A stretch of DNA of 64,000 nucleotides from Duganella flavida (GCF_009857445.1 NZ_WWCN01000019.1:1-64000); one strand, 5' to 3'; positions 18,000-28,325 are shown, counted from the first letter of the stretch. The notes: generated by a model not told the origin, from the sequence alone. Translations and numbers: made by a program.

Positions 18000-18068
18000 C
18001 AAAGCGCGCATTTCTGGGGGCGGTCAGTTGGCTACAATGCCGCATCACTGACTTTCTCCGGTAATGCT

Positions 18069-19370
18069 TTGAAAAAGACTCTCCTCTTCATTACGGCGGC
18101 CAGCGCGATGCTGGCTGCTCCCGTCTACGCAGACACCCAGCCAGCGGCACCAGCGCCTAAGCTGCCGGAGTTCCTCACCAAGGAAACCGAAGCGACGCTT
18201 AACCAAGCGGGCAAGGAACTGCGAGCGGCGCAGGGCAAGGAACGCAACTTCGCCAAGCTGCTGGACACTTACAGCAAACTTGAATTCTCGCCTGAACTGC
18301 GGCCAAAGCTGAAAGAGATTTTTGGCGTCGAGCGTCCATTCCCGCTGCAGCGTAGCGCTGGCGCCAAGGGCCAAATCAACTACGTTGGCAAGCTGGCGCC
18401 GCACCTGTTTGTGCAGGGCAACGGCACGGATTTCAGCTGGACCGAACTGACTTCAAAGATCACGACCGACAAGGCCGGCCGCACGTTGAACGCCAACGTT
18501 ACGTGGCCGTCGCTGGTGGTCGCCCGTCCGGATGGTTCGGCGCGTTTGCTGGACATGACCATCACCACCAGGCAGCAGCGCGGCGCCGACGGTGCCGCCT
18601 ATGGCACGGCGAACTTCGGCATCGGCGCCATCACTGTGCACGAAGCGGCGGTGGGCGGCAAGACAGCTAAAGAGTTGATGCGTTTTGAAGACCTGCAGGC
18701 GCGCTCGGAGACGGTTCGCCGCGGCAGCATGGCGGAAATTGGCTACCGTTCGTCGGTGAAGGCCATCGTGTTCGGTGACGAGCGTGTGGAACGCGCCACC
18801 TTTGCCTTCCGCCTGACGAATATCCCGGCCAAGGAAATGGCGGAGTTGGACCAGTCGCTGCGCGCGCAGGAAAACAGCGACCTCGCGCTCGACGCGCGGC
18901 AAGAAGTGATGATGCTCAAGCTGAAGGACTCCGGTAAGCGCCTGATCAAGGCCGGCGCCGCCTTAACCATCGAAGAAATCAGCGCGGCGTATCGCGGCAA
19001 CGTGGCTTCGGTCAAGGGCCGCGTCGCGTTCCAGAAAGTGGTCGATGCCGATTTCGAGAACATGCCCGCGCTGATTAAAAAGCTGGTAGCGCACTTTGAT
19101 GTGCGCGTGCCGGTGGCGCTGGTGAGGGACGTGGGCCGCGCTACAGCCACCAAAACAATACCGGCCGACACGCCGGACGCCGCCAAGCAAATCGATGCCG
19201 CCGGCGACGGCATGGTGAGCATGGTGGTCGGCAAGGCTGTGACCAGCGGTTTTGCCGTCGTCGAAAAAGGCGAGCTGCGTTCCAGCATCGACTTCAAGAA
19301 CGGCCAGCTGACTGTGAACGGCAAAGTCATCGAGCTGCCGAACCTGAACCTCAAGCAGAAAAATGACTAA
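18069..19370 (+). CDS. YdgA/DUF945-family exported protein
   Basis: The 433-aa product has a signal peptide (MKKTLLFITAASAMLAAPVYA) and the long beta-rich body and C-terminus of DUF945 proteins such as E. coli YdgA (GMVSMVVGKAV, then GELRSSIDFKNGQLTVNGK). The function of the family is unknown. The start is TTG, since the nearest ATG (18064) is out of frame and the signal peptide begins here. The last 8 bp overlap the next gene, which indicates co-transcription. Confidence 0.85.
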   Translation: MKKTLLFITAASAMLAAPVYADTQPAAPAPKLPEFLTKETEATLNQAGKELRAAQGKERNFAKLLDTYSKLEFSPELRPKLKEIFGVERPFPLQRSAGAKGQINYVGKLAPHLFVQGNGTDFSWTELTSKITTDKAGRTLNANVTWPSLVVARPDGSARLLDMTITTRQQRGADGAAYGTANFGIGAITVHEAAVGGKTAKELMRFEDLQARSETVRRGSMAEIGYRSSVKAIVFGDERVERATFAFRLTNIPAKEMAELDQSLRAQENSDLALDARQEVMMLKLKDSGKRLIKAGAALTIEEISAAYRGNVASVKGRVAFQKVVDADFENMPALIKKLVAHFDVRVPVALVRDVGRATATKTIPADTPDAAKQIDAAGDGMVSMVVGKAVTSGFAVVEKGELRSSIDFKNGQLTVNGKVIELPNLNLKQKND

Positions 19371-19932
19371 CGAAGAGCGTTTGCGCCGGATCGCCCGGTC
19401 TTCGAAATGGTTTATGCCGGCCTTGTGTGCGGCGCGTGAACTGGGACTTGCCTCGTGGTGCCTGGGTGCGGGCGCGGTGCGCAACCTGGTATGGGATGCC
19501 TTGCACGGCTATCACACGCCGACCGCGCTGGCCGATCTGGATCTTGCCTATTTCGATCCATCCGACATGGATCCGGAGCGGGAGCTGGACTTGCAGCATC
19601 GCCTTTCCGCAGCGATGCCGGAAGTACCGTGGGAAGTGACCAACCAGGCGTCGGTTCATCACTGGTTTGAACGATATTTCGGATACGCGGTCGAGCCGCT
19701 GTCGTCTCTGCACGATGCCGTGGCTTCATGGCCGGAATACGCCACGTCGGTCGGTGTGCGCCTGCATAGCGACGACACCATCGAAATCATTGCCCCGCAT
19801 GGGTTGGATGATTTGTTCAACTGCGTCATTCGCCGCAATCCAACGCGCGCCAGCCTCGCTACCTACCGCATGCGCATCGAGCAAAAGAAATATGCGCTAC
19901 GTTGGCCGAACGTAACCGTCGTTGCAGCTTAG
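19363..19932 (+). CDS. Nucleotidyltransferase-family protein (COG3575-like)
   Basis: The 189-aa protein shows GAGAVRNLVWD followed by LADLDLAYFD, the DxD-type pattern of small nucleotidyltransferase-fold proteins of the COG3575 group, and a conserved VTNQASVHHWFERYFG segment. Members are usually annotated only as nucleotidyltransferase family; substrate and reaction are unknown. It overlaps the DUF945 gene by 8 bp and is convergent with the ECF sigma gene, with a 4-bp overlap. Confidence 0.85.
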   Translation: MTNEERLRRIARSSKWFMPALCAARELGLASWCLGAGAVRNLVWDALHGYHTPTALADLDLAYFDPSDMDPERELDLQHRLSAAMPEVPWEVTNQASVHHWFERYFGYAVEPLSSLHDAVASWPEYATSVGVRLHSDDTIEIIAPHGLDDLFNCVIRRNPTRASLATYRMRIEQKKYALRWPNVTVVAA

Positions 19933-20585
19933 GCAGCGAGGGCGTACGACGCGTCGTTGGCGCAGGCCCGTGTCTGGACCGATAACGGCTGGCCGTCGCC
20001 AAGCAGGGTGATAATCGCCGGCGCATCGATGCCGTGGATGGCCGCGTGAAAGCGCTGTACTAGTTCGCGGTTGAGTTTTTCGCTGGCTGGCGGCTCGTCC
20101 GCTGCCTCGCGAAGGCGGCGGCGCGCGCGGGCCAGGTGCTGGCGCGCGTTTGCGGCATTGATGCCCAGCGTTGCAGCGATGTCGGCGTGCTCGCATTCAA
20201 ATACTTCATGCAGGACCAGCGCTAGCCGCTCGGATGTCGACAGACATGCCAGCATGCGGACCAGGGCGTCGCCCATTTCTGCGCGCAGCAACAGCGCATC
20301 CTCCGGCTGCACAGTCGTCGCATCCGGCGTTAATTCCATCGCGGTGTGCGCGGCTGTCGCATCCCGTGCGCGCTTGCGCAAGCGGTCGATGGAGTGGTGT
20401 TGAACCACGGTGGTCAGCCATGCGGCCGGCGTCTCCAGCGCGGCTTGTTCCACGTTGCGCCACTTAAGAAAACAATCCTGCACGATGTCCTCGGCCTCCG
20501 CGTCATTGCCGACGATGCGGCTGCTGATTGCTTTCAGGCGCGGACGTAGCTGCTCAAAAATGGCGGTGTCGGTATCGATAGGCAT
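19929..20585 (-). CDS. ECF-type RNA polymerase sigma factor (SigJ/ECF41-like core)
   Basis: The 218-aa protein has sigma region 2 (NDAEAEDIVQDCFLKW) and region 4 (LSTSERLALVLHEVFECEHADIAATLGINAA, given here as the stretch around residues 115-145). A short C-terminal extension (RFHAAIHGIDAPAIITLL) looks like only the first part of the SnoaL-like domain that ECF41/SigJ proteins carry. No anti-sigma gene or carboxymuconolactone-decarboxylase partner lies nearby. Its regulon is unknown. Confidence 0.9.
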   Translation of the reverse strand: MPIDTDTAIFEQLRPRLKAISSRIVGNDAEAEDIVQDCFLKWRNVEQAALETPAAWLTTVVQHHSIDRLRKRARDATAAHTAMELTPDATTVQPEDALLLRAEMGDALVRMLACLSTSERLALVLHEVFECEHADIAATLGINAANARQHLARARRRLREAADEPPASEKLNRELVQRFHAAIHGIDAPAIITLLGDGQPLSVQTRACANDASYALAA

Positions 20586-20735
20586 GGCGCTTCTCCTGTC
20601 ATGGGGGCTGGTGACCTATGACGCTGGGCGCGGTCCTGGTGTGACACGTGGGAGAAATATTTTTTGAATGGTCACGCGCGGCCGGTCGCCAGCGTCAAGC
20701 GGGCAGTGCCTCAACTTTACCGCAAAAGGACGATC

Positions 20736-21329
20736 ATGACTGGTTTGGTACCCACTGTTATTGAACACACGGGGCGCGGCGAGCGCGCTTTTGACATTTA
20801 CTCACGCCTGCTGAAGGAACGGGTGATTTTCCTGGTCGGCGAGGTGACCGAGCAGTCGGCCAACCTGATTGTGGCGCAGTTGCTGTTCCTTGAGTCGGAC
20901 CATCCGGACAAGGATATTTCGCTGTACATTAATTCGCCGGGCGGCTCGGTGTACGCGGGCATGGCGGTCTATGACACCATGCAGTTCATTAAACCGGATG
21001 TATCGACACTGTGCACCGGCTTTGCCGCCAGCATGGGCTCCTTCTTGCTGGCGGCGGGCGCGATCGGCAAGCGTTATGCCTTGCCGAATGCCCGCATCAT
21101 GATCCACCAGCCGCACGGCGGTTCGCAAGGCGTGGCGGCTGATATCGAGATCCAGGCGCGCGAGGTACTGTACCAGCGCCATCGCCTGAACTCCATCCTG
21201 GCCGAACGCTCCGGCAAAATGCTGGCGCAAATCGAAAAAGACTCGGACCGCGACAACTATATGTCCGCCCGTGAGGCTGCGGAATACGGCCTGATAGACC
21301 GTGTGCTGGTGCAGCGCGAGCTGGATTAA
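20736..21329 (+). CDS. clpP: ATP-dependent Clp protease proteolytic subunit (extra copy)
   Basis: The 197-aa serine peptidase has the full ClpP triad context: Ser in GFAASMGSFLL, His in ARIMIHQPHGG and Asp in KDSDRDNYMS. The ATG at 20736 follows AAAAGGA, and the frame upstream of it gives a non-homologous extension. No trigger factor, clpX or lon gene is adjacent, unlike the standard tig-clpP-clpX locus, so this is probably a second, stand-alone ClpP. It would need a Clp ATPase encoded elsewhere. Confidence 0.94.
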   Translation: MTGLVPTVIEHTGRGERAFDIYSRLLKERVIFLVGEVTEQSANLIVAQLLFLESDHPDKDISLYINSPGGSVYAGMAVYDTMQFIKPDVSTLCTGFAASMGSFLLAAGAIGKRYALPNARIMIHQPHGGSQGVAADIEIQAREVLYQRHRLNSILAERSGKMLAQIEKDSDRDNYMSAREAAEYGLIDRVLVQRELD

Positions 21330-22219
21330 CGCAGCATGTCGCTGGCGATCCAGTCCAGCACCGCTGGGCGATGCGGTTGCCAGCCTAGCTGCTTGCGGGC
21401 GCGCTCGCCGCGCACGCGGCTGTTGGAGCCAAGGCCATAGGAAGCCATTTCGTAGCCCCATTCTTCCTTGGCCTGTTCCTGCGGCCAGTCCTGTGCCTCG
21501 CCCAGATCCAGCGCCTTGGCGATGGCCGCGCTCATGTCGCGAAACGCCGCTTCGCCGCTTTCGACGAAGTAGAAGGCGCCGGCTTCGGTCTTCTCCAACG
21601 CTAGCAGGTACAGGTCCACCATATCGTCGATGTGCACATTCGACCAGATATTGCGGCCCGCTCCCACGTGGCGCACGATGCTGCTCTTGATGGCTTGCTT
21701 GAGAAGGCGAGGCAGCTGCACTGAATCGCGCGGCAGCGCGCCGTGGCCGTAGATCAGGGTATTGCACAGCACTGCCGAACGCACGCCTTTACTGGCTGCG
21801 TCCAACACCAGCTTGTCGATGCCCACGCGCGCGGCTTTGTCCGCAGTCGGTTCGGGGAGCTGATCTTCGTGGTAGATGTGGTCCGTGCCTTCGCCGCCGG
21901 AGGCGTCGCCGACGATGCTGGAGCCGCTGGTATGCAGGAATACTTTGCCGCTGCCGGCCAGTGCGTCGACAAAGGCTTCTACCGCTGCGCGGTTGTCGCT
22001 GCTGGCGGCGTTGATGACGGCATCCGCTGCCTGCGCCCGGGCGATCAGCAGTTCGCGGTCGGTGAGCGTGCCCAGTACGCCGGTCACGCCGATTTTTTTC
22101 ACTTCTTCCAGCTGCTCCGGCTTGCGCACCAGGCCAACGACTTCATGGCCGGCCTTGACCAGACCCGCCGCAATCGAACTACCGATAAAACCGGCCGCGC
22201 CGGTGACGAATACTTTCAT
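21326..22219 (-). CDS. NAD(P)-dependent epimerase/SDR-family protein
   Basis: The 297-aa protein begins with a Rossmann dinucleotide motif (KVFVTGAAGFIGSSIA) and keeps the extended-SDR layout, but the usual YxxxK is hard to place, so it is closer to the atypical epimerase-like group (NAD(P)H-binding, COG0451). The ATG at 22219 puts this motif at the N-terminus; the frame extends 25 codons further without homology. It is convergent with clpP, with a 4-bp overlap. Substrate unknown. Confidence 0.88.
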   Translation of the reverse strand: MKVFVTGAAGFIGSSIAAGLVKAGHEVVGLVRKPEQLEEVKKIGVTGVLGTLTDRELLIARAQAADAVINAASSDNRAAVEAFVDALAGSGKVFLHTSGSSIVGDASGGEGTDHIYHEDQLPEPTADKAARVGIDKLVLDAASKGVRSAVLCNTLIYGHGALPRDSVQLPRLLKQAIKSSIVRHVGAGRNIWSNVHIDDMVDLYLLALEKTEAGAFYFVESGEAAFRDMSAAIAKALDLGEAQDWPQEQAKEEWGYEMASYGLGSNSRVRGERARKQLGWQPHRPAVLDWIASDMLR

Positions 22220-22319
22220 GTTCTGCTCCGTTTCAATTTCATGAGCAGACAGTATGGGGACGGTGCTTGTGCGCACCAAGAGTGCCGGGATCAAAGCTCC
22301 CTTGCGCTGGTTTCAATAA

Positions 22320-22838
22320 TCAGAAGTAGACGGTGGCGGTGATGGTGGATTTGTAGGCGTCCGGCTGTGGCGTTGCTTGTGCCGGCACCACGCCGTACAC
22401 GGTCAGGGTTTGCGCGCTGCCGGTGCCGGTGCTCGAACGGGTATCGGTGCCTTGGGTGTTGCCCCAGTTGCCGCCGCCGGCGGTTTGGTTCAGGTTAAAG
22501 GCCACGGTGCTGGTGTTGGCGCCGGTGCCGCTCATGAGGCGCGCGCTAGCGGTCGAACCGGTGCCGGTGCCGGCGCTCAGGCCGACGTTGTACGGGGTAG
22601 TGTTGGTGCAGGTGACTAGTAGCGACGAGTTGACGTTGAGCGCTGACGACAGCACGCCTTGCGAGGAACCGAAATCCAGTGGATTGGCGGAAATCGTGCA
22701 GTCCGCGATGATGGTCACCGTCACGTCGAAAGTCGTGGTCTTGCTACCGTTGCTGTAGACGGCGGCGCCGCCGGTCAGTGGCAGCAGGGCGATCATGGTG
22801 GCGATGGCGGTAGTACGGTTCAGAAGACGGTGCAGCAT
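22320..22838 (-). CDS. Spore coat U (SCPU) domain protein, copy 1
   Basis: The 172-aa secreted protein has a signal peptide ending near TGGAA and one SCPU domain with the typical ADCTISANPLDFGS start, a second Cys in LLVTCTNTTPYNVGL and a C-terminal beta strand (YKSTITATVYF). SCPU proteins are usually pilus-like subunits exported by a chaperone-usher pair, but none is encoded here. It is a tandem paralogue of the gene at 23008-23529. The ATG at 22838 is preferred over an in-frame TTG four codons upstream. Confidence 0.9.
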   Translation of the reverse strand: MLHRLLNRTTAIATMIALLPLTGGAAVYSNGSKTTTFDVTVTIIADCTISANPLDFGSSQGVLSSALNVNSSLLVTCTNTTPYNVGLSAGTGTGSTASARLMSGTGANTSTVAFNLNQTAGGGNWGNTQGTDTRSSTGTGSAQTLTVYGVVPAQATPQPDAYKSTITATVYF

Positions 22839-23007
22839 GATGTTCTCCAAGTGTGGCCGGATAGTCGTTGGGCGAATGCTGTCTGCGGTTCTGGGGCAGT
22901 ACGATTTGAAACAGGGGGAGATTTAGCGCGGGCTTGGGCGCTGGAAGGAAATTCTGGTCGCGTCATCCAGCCTGGTTTTAAGGCAGATGCGGAAAGACTT
23001 ACAACGA

Positions 23008-23529
23008 TTAGAAATAGACGGTCGCGGTGATCGTCGATTTGTAGGCATCTGGTTGCGGCGTCGATTGGACTGGGATGTTGCCGAATACGGTCAGGGCTTG
23101 CGACGAACCGGAGCCGGTGCCGGAAACGGTGTCGGTGCCTTGCGTGTTACCCCAGTTGGAGCCGCCGCTGGTTTGTTTCAGCGTGTAGGACACGGTGCTG
23201 GTGTTGGCGCCGGTGCCGCTCATCAGTCGTGCGGCAGTGGTGGAGCCGGTGCCGGTGCCGGCGTTCAGGCCAACGTTGTATGGCGTGGTGTTGGTGCAGG
23301 TGACGTTCAGTGAGGTGGTGGCGTTGACGGTAGTTGCCAGCACGCCTTGCGAGGAGCCGAAGTTCAGGTTGCTGGCGGCGATGGTGCAGTCGGCAATGAT
23401 GGTCAGCGTGACGTCAAAGGTGACGGTCTTGCTGCCGTTGCTGTACACAGCCGCGCCGCTCAACAGCGGCAGCATGGTGATGCCGAGTGCCGTAGCCAGT
23501 GCTGCACGGGAAAGGGTCTTGCTGATCAT
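23008..23529 (-). CDS. Spore coat U (SCPU) domain protein, copy 2
   Basis: The 173-aa secreted protein shares most of its mature sequence with the downstream copy, including GAAVYSNGSKT near the mature N-terminus and the CTNTTPYNVGLNAGTGTGS segment. The start at 23529 follows a strong GGAGG ribosome site. About 170 bp separate the two copies, so each may have its own promoter. Both are likely cell-surface or periplasmic beta-sandwich proteins. The assembly machinery must be encoded elsewhere. Confidence 0.9.
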   Translation of the reverse strand: MISKTLSRAALATALGITMLPLLSGAAVYSNGSKTVTFDVTLTIIADCTIAASNLNFGSSQGVLATTVNATTSLNVTCTNTTPYNVGLNAGTGTGSTTAARLMSGTGANTSTVSYTLKQTSGGSNWGNTQGTDTVSGTGSGSSQALTVFGNIPVQSTPQPDAYKSTITATVYF

Positions 23530-23759
23530 GATAGCCTCCGTTGGGTTAATTTGGTTAGCGTGCTCAAAACAACTTTTGTTTCCACGCCTCAATGGATTCA
23601 ATTATTCCCTAATCAAAAAAACGCTGCTTTTGTCAAAAGTGGAGAAACTTTTGGGCGCGTAGAAAACCTAAAATATTTTTGCTGCACGGCACTTTTTTAC
23701 AACAGCCAGATTTTGCCAGCGGCGAAAAAGTTTGGTTTTCCAGAGACGGCGAGTTGCAC

Positions 23760-23794
23760 GCACTGAGTTGGTGCGTTTTGCCATATGTTGGTGC
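23760..23794 (+). promoter_or_regulatory. NtrC-like binding sites upstream of the urease operon
   Basis: GCACT-GAGTT-GGTGC at 23760-23774 differs by one base from the NtrC pattern GCACC-N5-GGTGC. The half-site segment GTTGGTGCGT is repeated exactly 20 bp downstream (23787-23796), so the second site is on the same helix face. The first site lies 50 bp upstream of the -24 element, within the range for an activator of RpoN promoters. Confidence 0.65.
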
Positions 23795-23823
23795 GTGGTG
23801 TAGCAGGTAGCTGGCTGTTTGGC

Positions 23824-23839
23824 TGGCACGGTGATTGCA
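23824..23839 (+). promoter_or_regulatory. Consensus sigma-54 promoter of the urease operon
   Basis: TGGCACG-GTGA-TTGCA is an exact match to the full RpoN consensus (TGGCACG-N4-TTGCA). It ends 33 bases before the ureD ATG at 23872, with no gene between. Together with the NtrC-like sites just upstream it indicates nitrogen-limitation control of urease. Confidence 0.88.
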
Positions 23840-23871
23840 TAAGAAGAACATTATTTATTTTGTTCGACTTT

Positions 23872-24747
23872 ATGCCCGACTGCACCGCACCGCGCGACTA
23901 CGCCGCCAGCACCCGCCACAGTGCCTGGCAGGCCAGTCTCACCCTCGGTTTTGCAGATGATGCCGGCACCACGCGGCTATTCAATAAGCTCCACTACGGC
24001 CCGCTGCGTGTGCAGAAGGCGCTCTACCCGGAAGATAACAAGGTGTGCCAGGCCATCATCGTCCATCCGCCCGGCGGCGTGGTCGGCGGCGATCAGCTGG
24101 AGATCGATATCGGCGTCGGCGACAAGGCCCACGCTTTCATCACCACACCCGGCGCGGCCAAGTGGTATCAGGCCAACGGCAAGGTGTCGCACCAGGCCGT
24201 GCACCTGCATGTGAACCGGGACGCCGCGCTGGAATGGCTGCCGCAAGAGACTATCTTCTTTGATACCGCTAACGTGGTGCTGGACCAGCATATAGAACTG
24301 GCCGCTGGCGCCACCTTCCTCGGCTGCGAAATCCTCTGTATGGGACGGCGCGGCTCGGGCGAAGTATTTAATAGTGGCCGCATCCGCCAGCGCAGCAGCA
24401 TCCGCCGCGAAGGCAAGCTGATTTGGTGGGAGCAGGGCGACATGCTCGGCGGGCGTCTCGACAGCCCGCTGGCGCTCAACGGCCGCACCGTGTGCGCCAC
24501 GCTGATCGCCGCTGGCAAGCCGCTGCCTGCCGCTGTGCTGAATGACTTATTGGCTCAAATCCGCGCCGACATTGCCGCCGATGGCGAGCATGTTTTCGGC
24601 GTCACGCAAACCAAGGGCGTACTGGTGGCGCGCCACCTCGGCGACGACAGCGAAACCGCGCGCCGCCTGATGCTGGCCGTCTGGCGCCGCATCCGCCCGC
24701 ACCTGCTGGGACGCGAGGCCGTCACGCCGCGCATCTGGCAAACCTGA
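23872..24747 (+). CDS. ureD: Urease accessory protein UreD (UreH)
   Basis: The 291-aa chaperone scaffolds the UreDFG complex that loads nickel onto the urease apoenzyme. Family sequence includes HPPGGVVGGDQLEIDI, TTPGAAKWYQANG and the WLPQETIFFD segment. I start at the ATG at 23872, because a longer start at 23785 would run through the -24/-12 promoter. It is first in an eight-gene operon (ureDABCEFGJ) with gaps of at most 15 bp. Confidence 0.94.
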   Translation: MPDCTAPRDYAASTRHSAWQASLTLGFADDAGTTRLFNKLHYGPLRVQKALYPEDNKVCQAIIVHPPGGVVGGDQLEIDIGVGDKAHAFITTPGAAKWYQANGKVSHQAVHLHVNRDAALEWLPQETIFFDTANVVLDQHIELAAGATFLGCEILCMGRRGSGEVFNSGRIRQRSSIRREGKLIWWEQGDMLGGRLDSPLALNGRTVCATLIAAGKPLPAAVLNDLLAQIRADIAADGEHVFGVTQTKGVLVARHLGDDSETARRLMLAVWRRIRPHLLGREAVTPRIWQT

Positions 24748-24760
24748 GAAAGAACATCAC

Positions 24761-25063
24761 ATGGACCTGACTCCACGCGAAAAAGACAAGCTGTTGATTT
24801 TTACCGCAGGCATAGTGGCTGAACGCCGCCTTGCCCGTGGCCTGAAGTTGAACTACCCGGAAGCGGTGGCGCTGATTACCTGCGCCATCATGGAAGGTGC
24901 CCGCGACGGCAAAACTGTCGCAGAACTGATGTCCGACGGCACGCGCATACTCACGCGCGCCGACGTCATGGAGGGTATCCCCGAAATGATCCCTGACATC
25001 CAGGTCGAAGCGACGTTCCCCGATGGGAGCAAGCTTGTGACTGTCCACAATCCCATCCCATAA
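24761..25063 (+). CDS. ureA: Urease subunit gamma
   Basis: The 100-aa protein is full length for UreA and shows the family segments LTPREKDKLLIFTAGIVAE, LNYPEAVALI and PDGSKLVTVHNPI. It forms the small structural subunit of the cytoplasmic (UreABC)3 enzyme. It lies 13 bp after ureD and 11 bp before ureB. Confidence 0.97.
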   Translation: MDLTPREKDKLLIFTAGIVAERRLARGLKLNYPEAVALITCAIMEGARDGKTVAELMSDGTRILTRADVMEGIPEMIPDIQVEATFPDGSKLVTVHNPIP

Positions 25064-25074
25064 AGGAGTTCATC

Positions 25075-25401
25075 ATGATCCCAGGTGAATACAAGCTTGA
25101 AGAGGGCGAGATCGGTCTGAACGTGGGGCGCGAAACCGTCACCGTCGTTGTCACCAACCAGGGCGACCGCCCGGTGCAAATCGGCTCGCATTTTCATTTT
25201 TTTGAAGTCAACTCCGTGCTCAAGCTGGAACGCTGGAAGGCTTATGGCATGCGCCTGAATATCGCCGCCGGCACCGCCGTACGCTTCGAGCCGGGCCAGC
25301 AGCGCACCGTGGAACTGGTGAAGCTGGACGGTGACCAGGAAGTCTATGGCTTCAACGGCAAAGTAATGGGCAAGCTGGCTTCCAAACCACCCAAAGAGTA
25401 A
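25075..25401 (+). CDS. ureB: Urease subunit beta
   Basis: The 108-aa protein starts MIPGEYKLEEGEIGLNVGRE and contains GSHFHFFEVN and the C-terminal GFNGKVMGKL, all typical of UreB. A strong AAAGGAG site precedes the ATG. It is separate from ureA here, as in most proteobacteria, and not fused as in Helicobacter. Confidence 0.97.
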   Translation: MIPGEYKLEEGEIGLNVGRETVTVVVTNQGDRPVQIGSHFHFFEVNSVLKLERWKAYGMRLNIAAGTAVRFEPGQQRTVELVKLDGDQEVYGFNGKVMGKLASKPPKE

Positions 25402-25409
25402 AGGTTCTC

Positions 25410-27110
<1,701 letters not shown>

Positions 27111-27125
27111 TTTTGCTGACTGATT

Positions 27126-27635
27126 ATGCTAACACTTCATACCAAAATCTCGCAAGCCGATGCGATCGCCGCGCAGCTGGTGCTGCCTTATGAACTGCGC
27201 GAGAAATGCCGCCTGCGCGCCACGCTGGATAACGGCGAAGACGTGGCCGTGTTCACCGTGCGCGGCACCGTGCTGCGTGACGGCGACCTGCTGACCGGCG
27301 AAGACCAGCGCGTGGTGCGCGTGGTCGCTGCGCCGGAACCGACCTACAAAGTCACCTGCGCCGATGCGCATGCGCTGCTGCGTTGCGCTTTCCATCTCGG
27401 GAACCGCCACACGCAGGCGCAGGTGGGCGACGGCTTCCTGCGCATCCGCGCCGATGCGGTGCTGAAGGAAATGCTGCTTGGCCTGGGCGCGACGGTAGCG
27501 GAAGAATCGGCTGCATTCGAGCCGGAGTCCGGCGCGTACGGCGGCGGTCACGGTCACCATCATGACCACGGCCATGGTCCGCTCGCGCCGATCCCGCTGC
27601 GCCAGAAAATCCATCGCCCGGGCGACGCCAAATAA
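27126..27635 (+). CDS. ureE: Urease accessory protein UreE (nickel metallochaperone)
   Basis: The 169-aa protein has the UreE N-domain, the conserved AFHLGNRHTQAQ metal-site segment and a His-rich tail (GHGHHHDHGHG) that binds nickel. It delivers nickel to the UreG-containing complex. Its stop codon overlaps the ureF start (TAATG), which implies translational coupling. Confidence 0.96.
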   Translation: MLTLHTKISQADAIAAQLVLPYELREKCRLRATLDNGEDVAVFTVRGTVLRDGDLLTGEDQRVVRVVAAPEPTYKVTCADAHALLRCAFHLGNRHTQAQVGDGFLRIRADAVLKEMLLGLGATVAEESAAFEPESGAYGGGHGHHHDHGHGPLAPIPLRQKIHRPGDAK

Positions 27636-28315
27636 TGCAAGCTGCCGCGCTGCTCAACCTCCTGCAATTCGCCAGTCCTGCTTTGCCGATTGGCGCGTAC
27701 AGCTATTCGCAAGGGTTGGAAGCGGCGCTGGAAAACGGCACGGTACACAACGCCGACACCGCGCGTGCGTGGATCGCCCGCCATTTGCATGAAGTGGTCG
27801 CGCAATGGGAAGCTCCCATCGCCTGGCGCTTGATGCAGGCCTGGTCGGCGCGTGATTGGCGCGCGGTCAGCGATTGGAGCGAAAAATTCATCGCTTCGCG
27901 CGACAGCGCAGAATTCCGCGCCGAGACCATCCAGATGGGCTACTCGCTCACTAAGCTGGTGGCGGAGCTGGGCATTACCGATGCCGGCATGCTGGCGCAG
28001 TTGCAGGCGGAATCTGAAGTCGCATTGCCAACCGCTTTCGCCTGCGCTGTCGCCGCGCTGGAGATTCCGCACACCGAAGCGCTGCTGGCCATGCTGTTCG
28101 CATGGGCCGAGAACCAGGTGCTGGTGTGCGTGAAGTCGGTGCCACTGGGGCAGGTGGCCGGCCAGCGCATGCTGCTGTCGCTGCGTGAAGATATCGAAGC
28201 CGCCGCCCGCCACGCGCAAGCCGTCAGCGATGACGACATGTGCAACTGGGCGCCGGGCCTGTCGCTCCTCTCCATGCAGCACGAAGTTCAATACAGTCGT
28301 TTATACAGATCGTGA
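27635..28315 (+). CDS. ureF: Urease accessory protein UreF
   Basis: The 226-aa all-helical protein has the FASPALPIGAYSYSQGLE signature near its N-terminus. UreF bridges UreD and UreG and gates GTP hydrolysis during nickel insertion. It starts within the ureE stop codon and ends 10 bp before ureG. Confidence 0.96.
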   Translation: MQAAALLNLLQFASPALPIGAYSYSQGLEAALENGTVHNADTARAWIARHLHEVVAQWEAPIAWRLMQAWSARDWRAVSDWSEKFIASRDSAEFRAETIQMGYSLTKLVAELGITDAGMLAQLQAESEVALPTAFACAVAALEIPHTEALLAMLFAWAENQVLVCVKSVPLGQVAGQRMLLSLREDIEAAARHAQAVSDDDMCNWAPGLSLLSMQHEVQYSRLYRS

Positions 28316-28325
28316 AAGAATAAAT

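Larger units (their letters stand above)
23530..23871. other. 342-bp intergenic control region between SCPU and urease genes
   Basis: This is the longest gene-free stretch of the window. Its left half is AT-rich (about 23570-23700) and should hold the promoter of the upstream-facing SCPU gene. Its right half holds an NtrC-like site and a -24/-12 promoter for urease, listed separately. A 29-codon extension of the ureD frame reaches into it but has no UreD character. Confidence 0.8.

Noticed and set aside
23785..23871. N-terminal extension of UreD
   Set aside because: It would overlap the consensus -24/-12 promoter and adds sequence unlike UreD; the ATG at 23872 is preferred.
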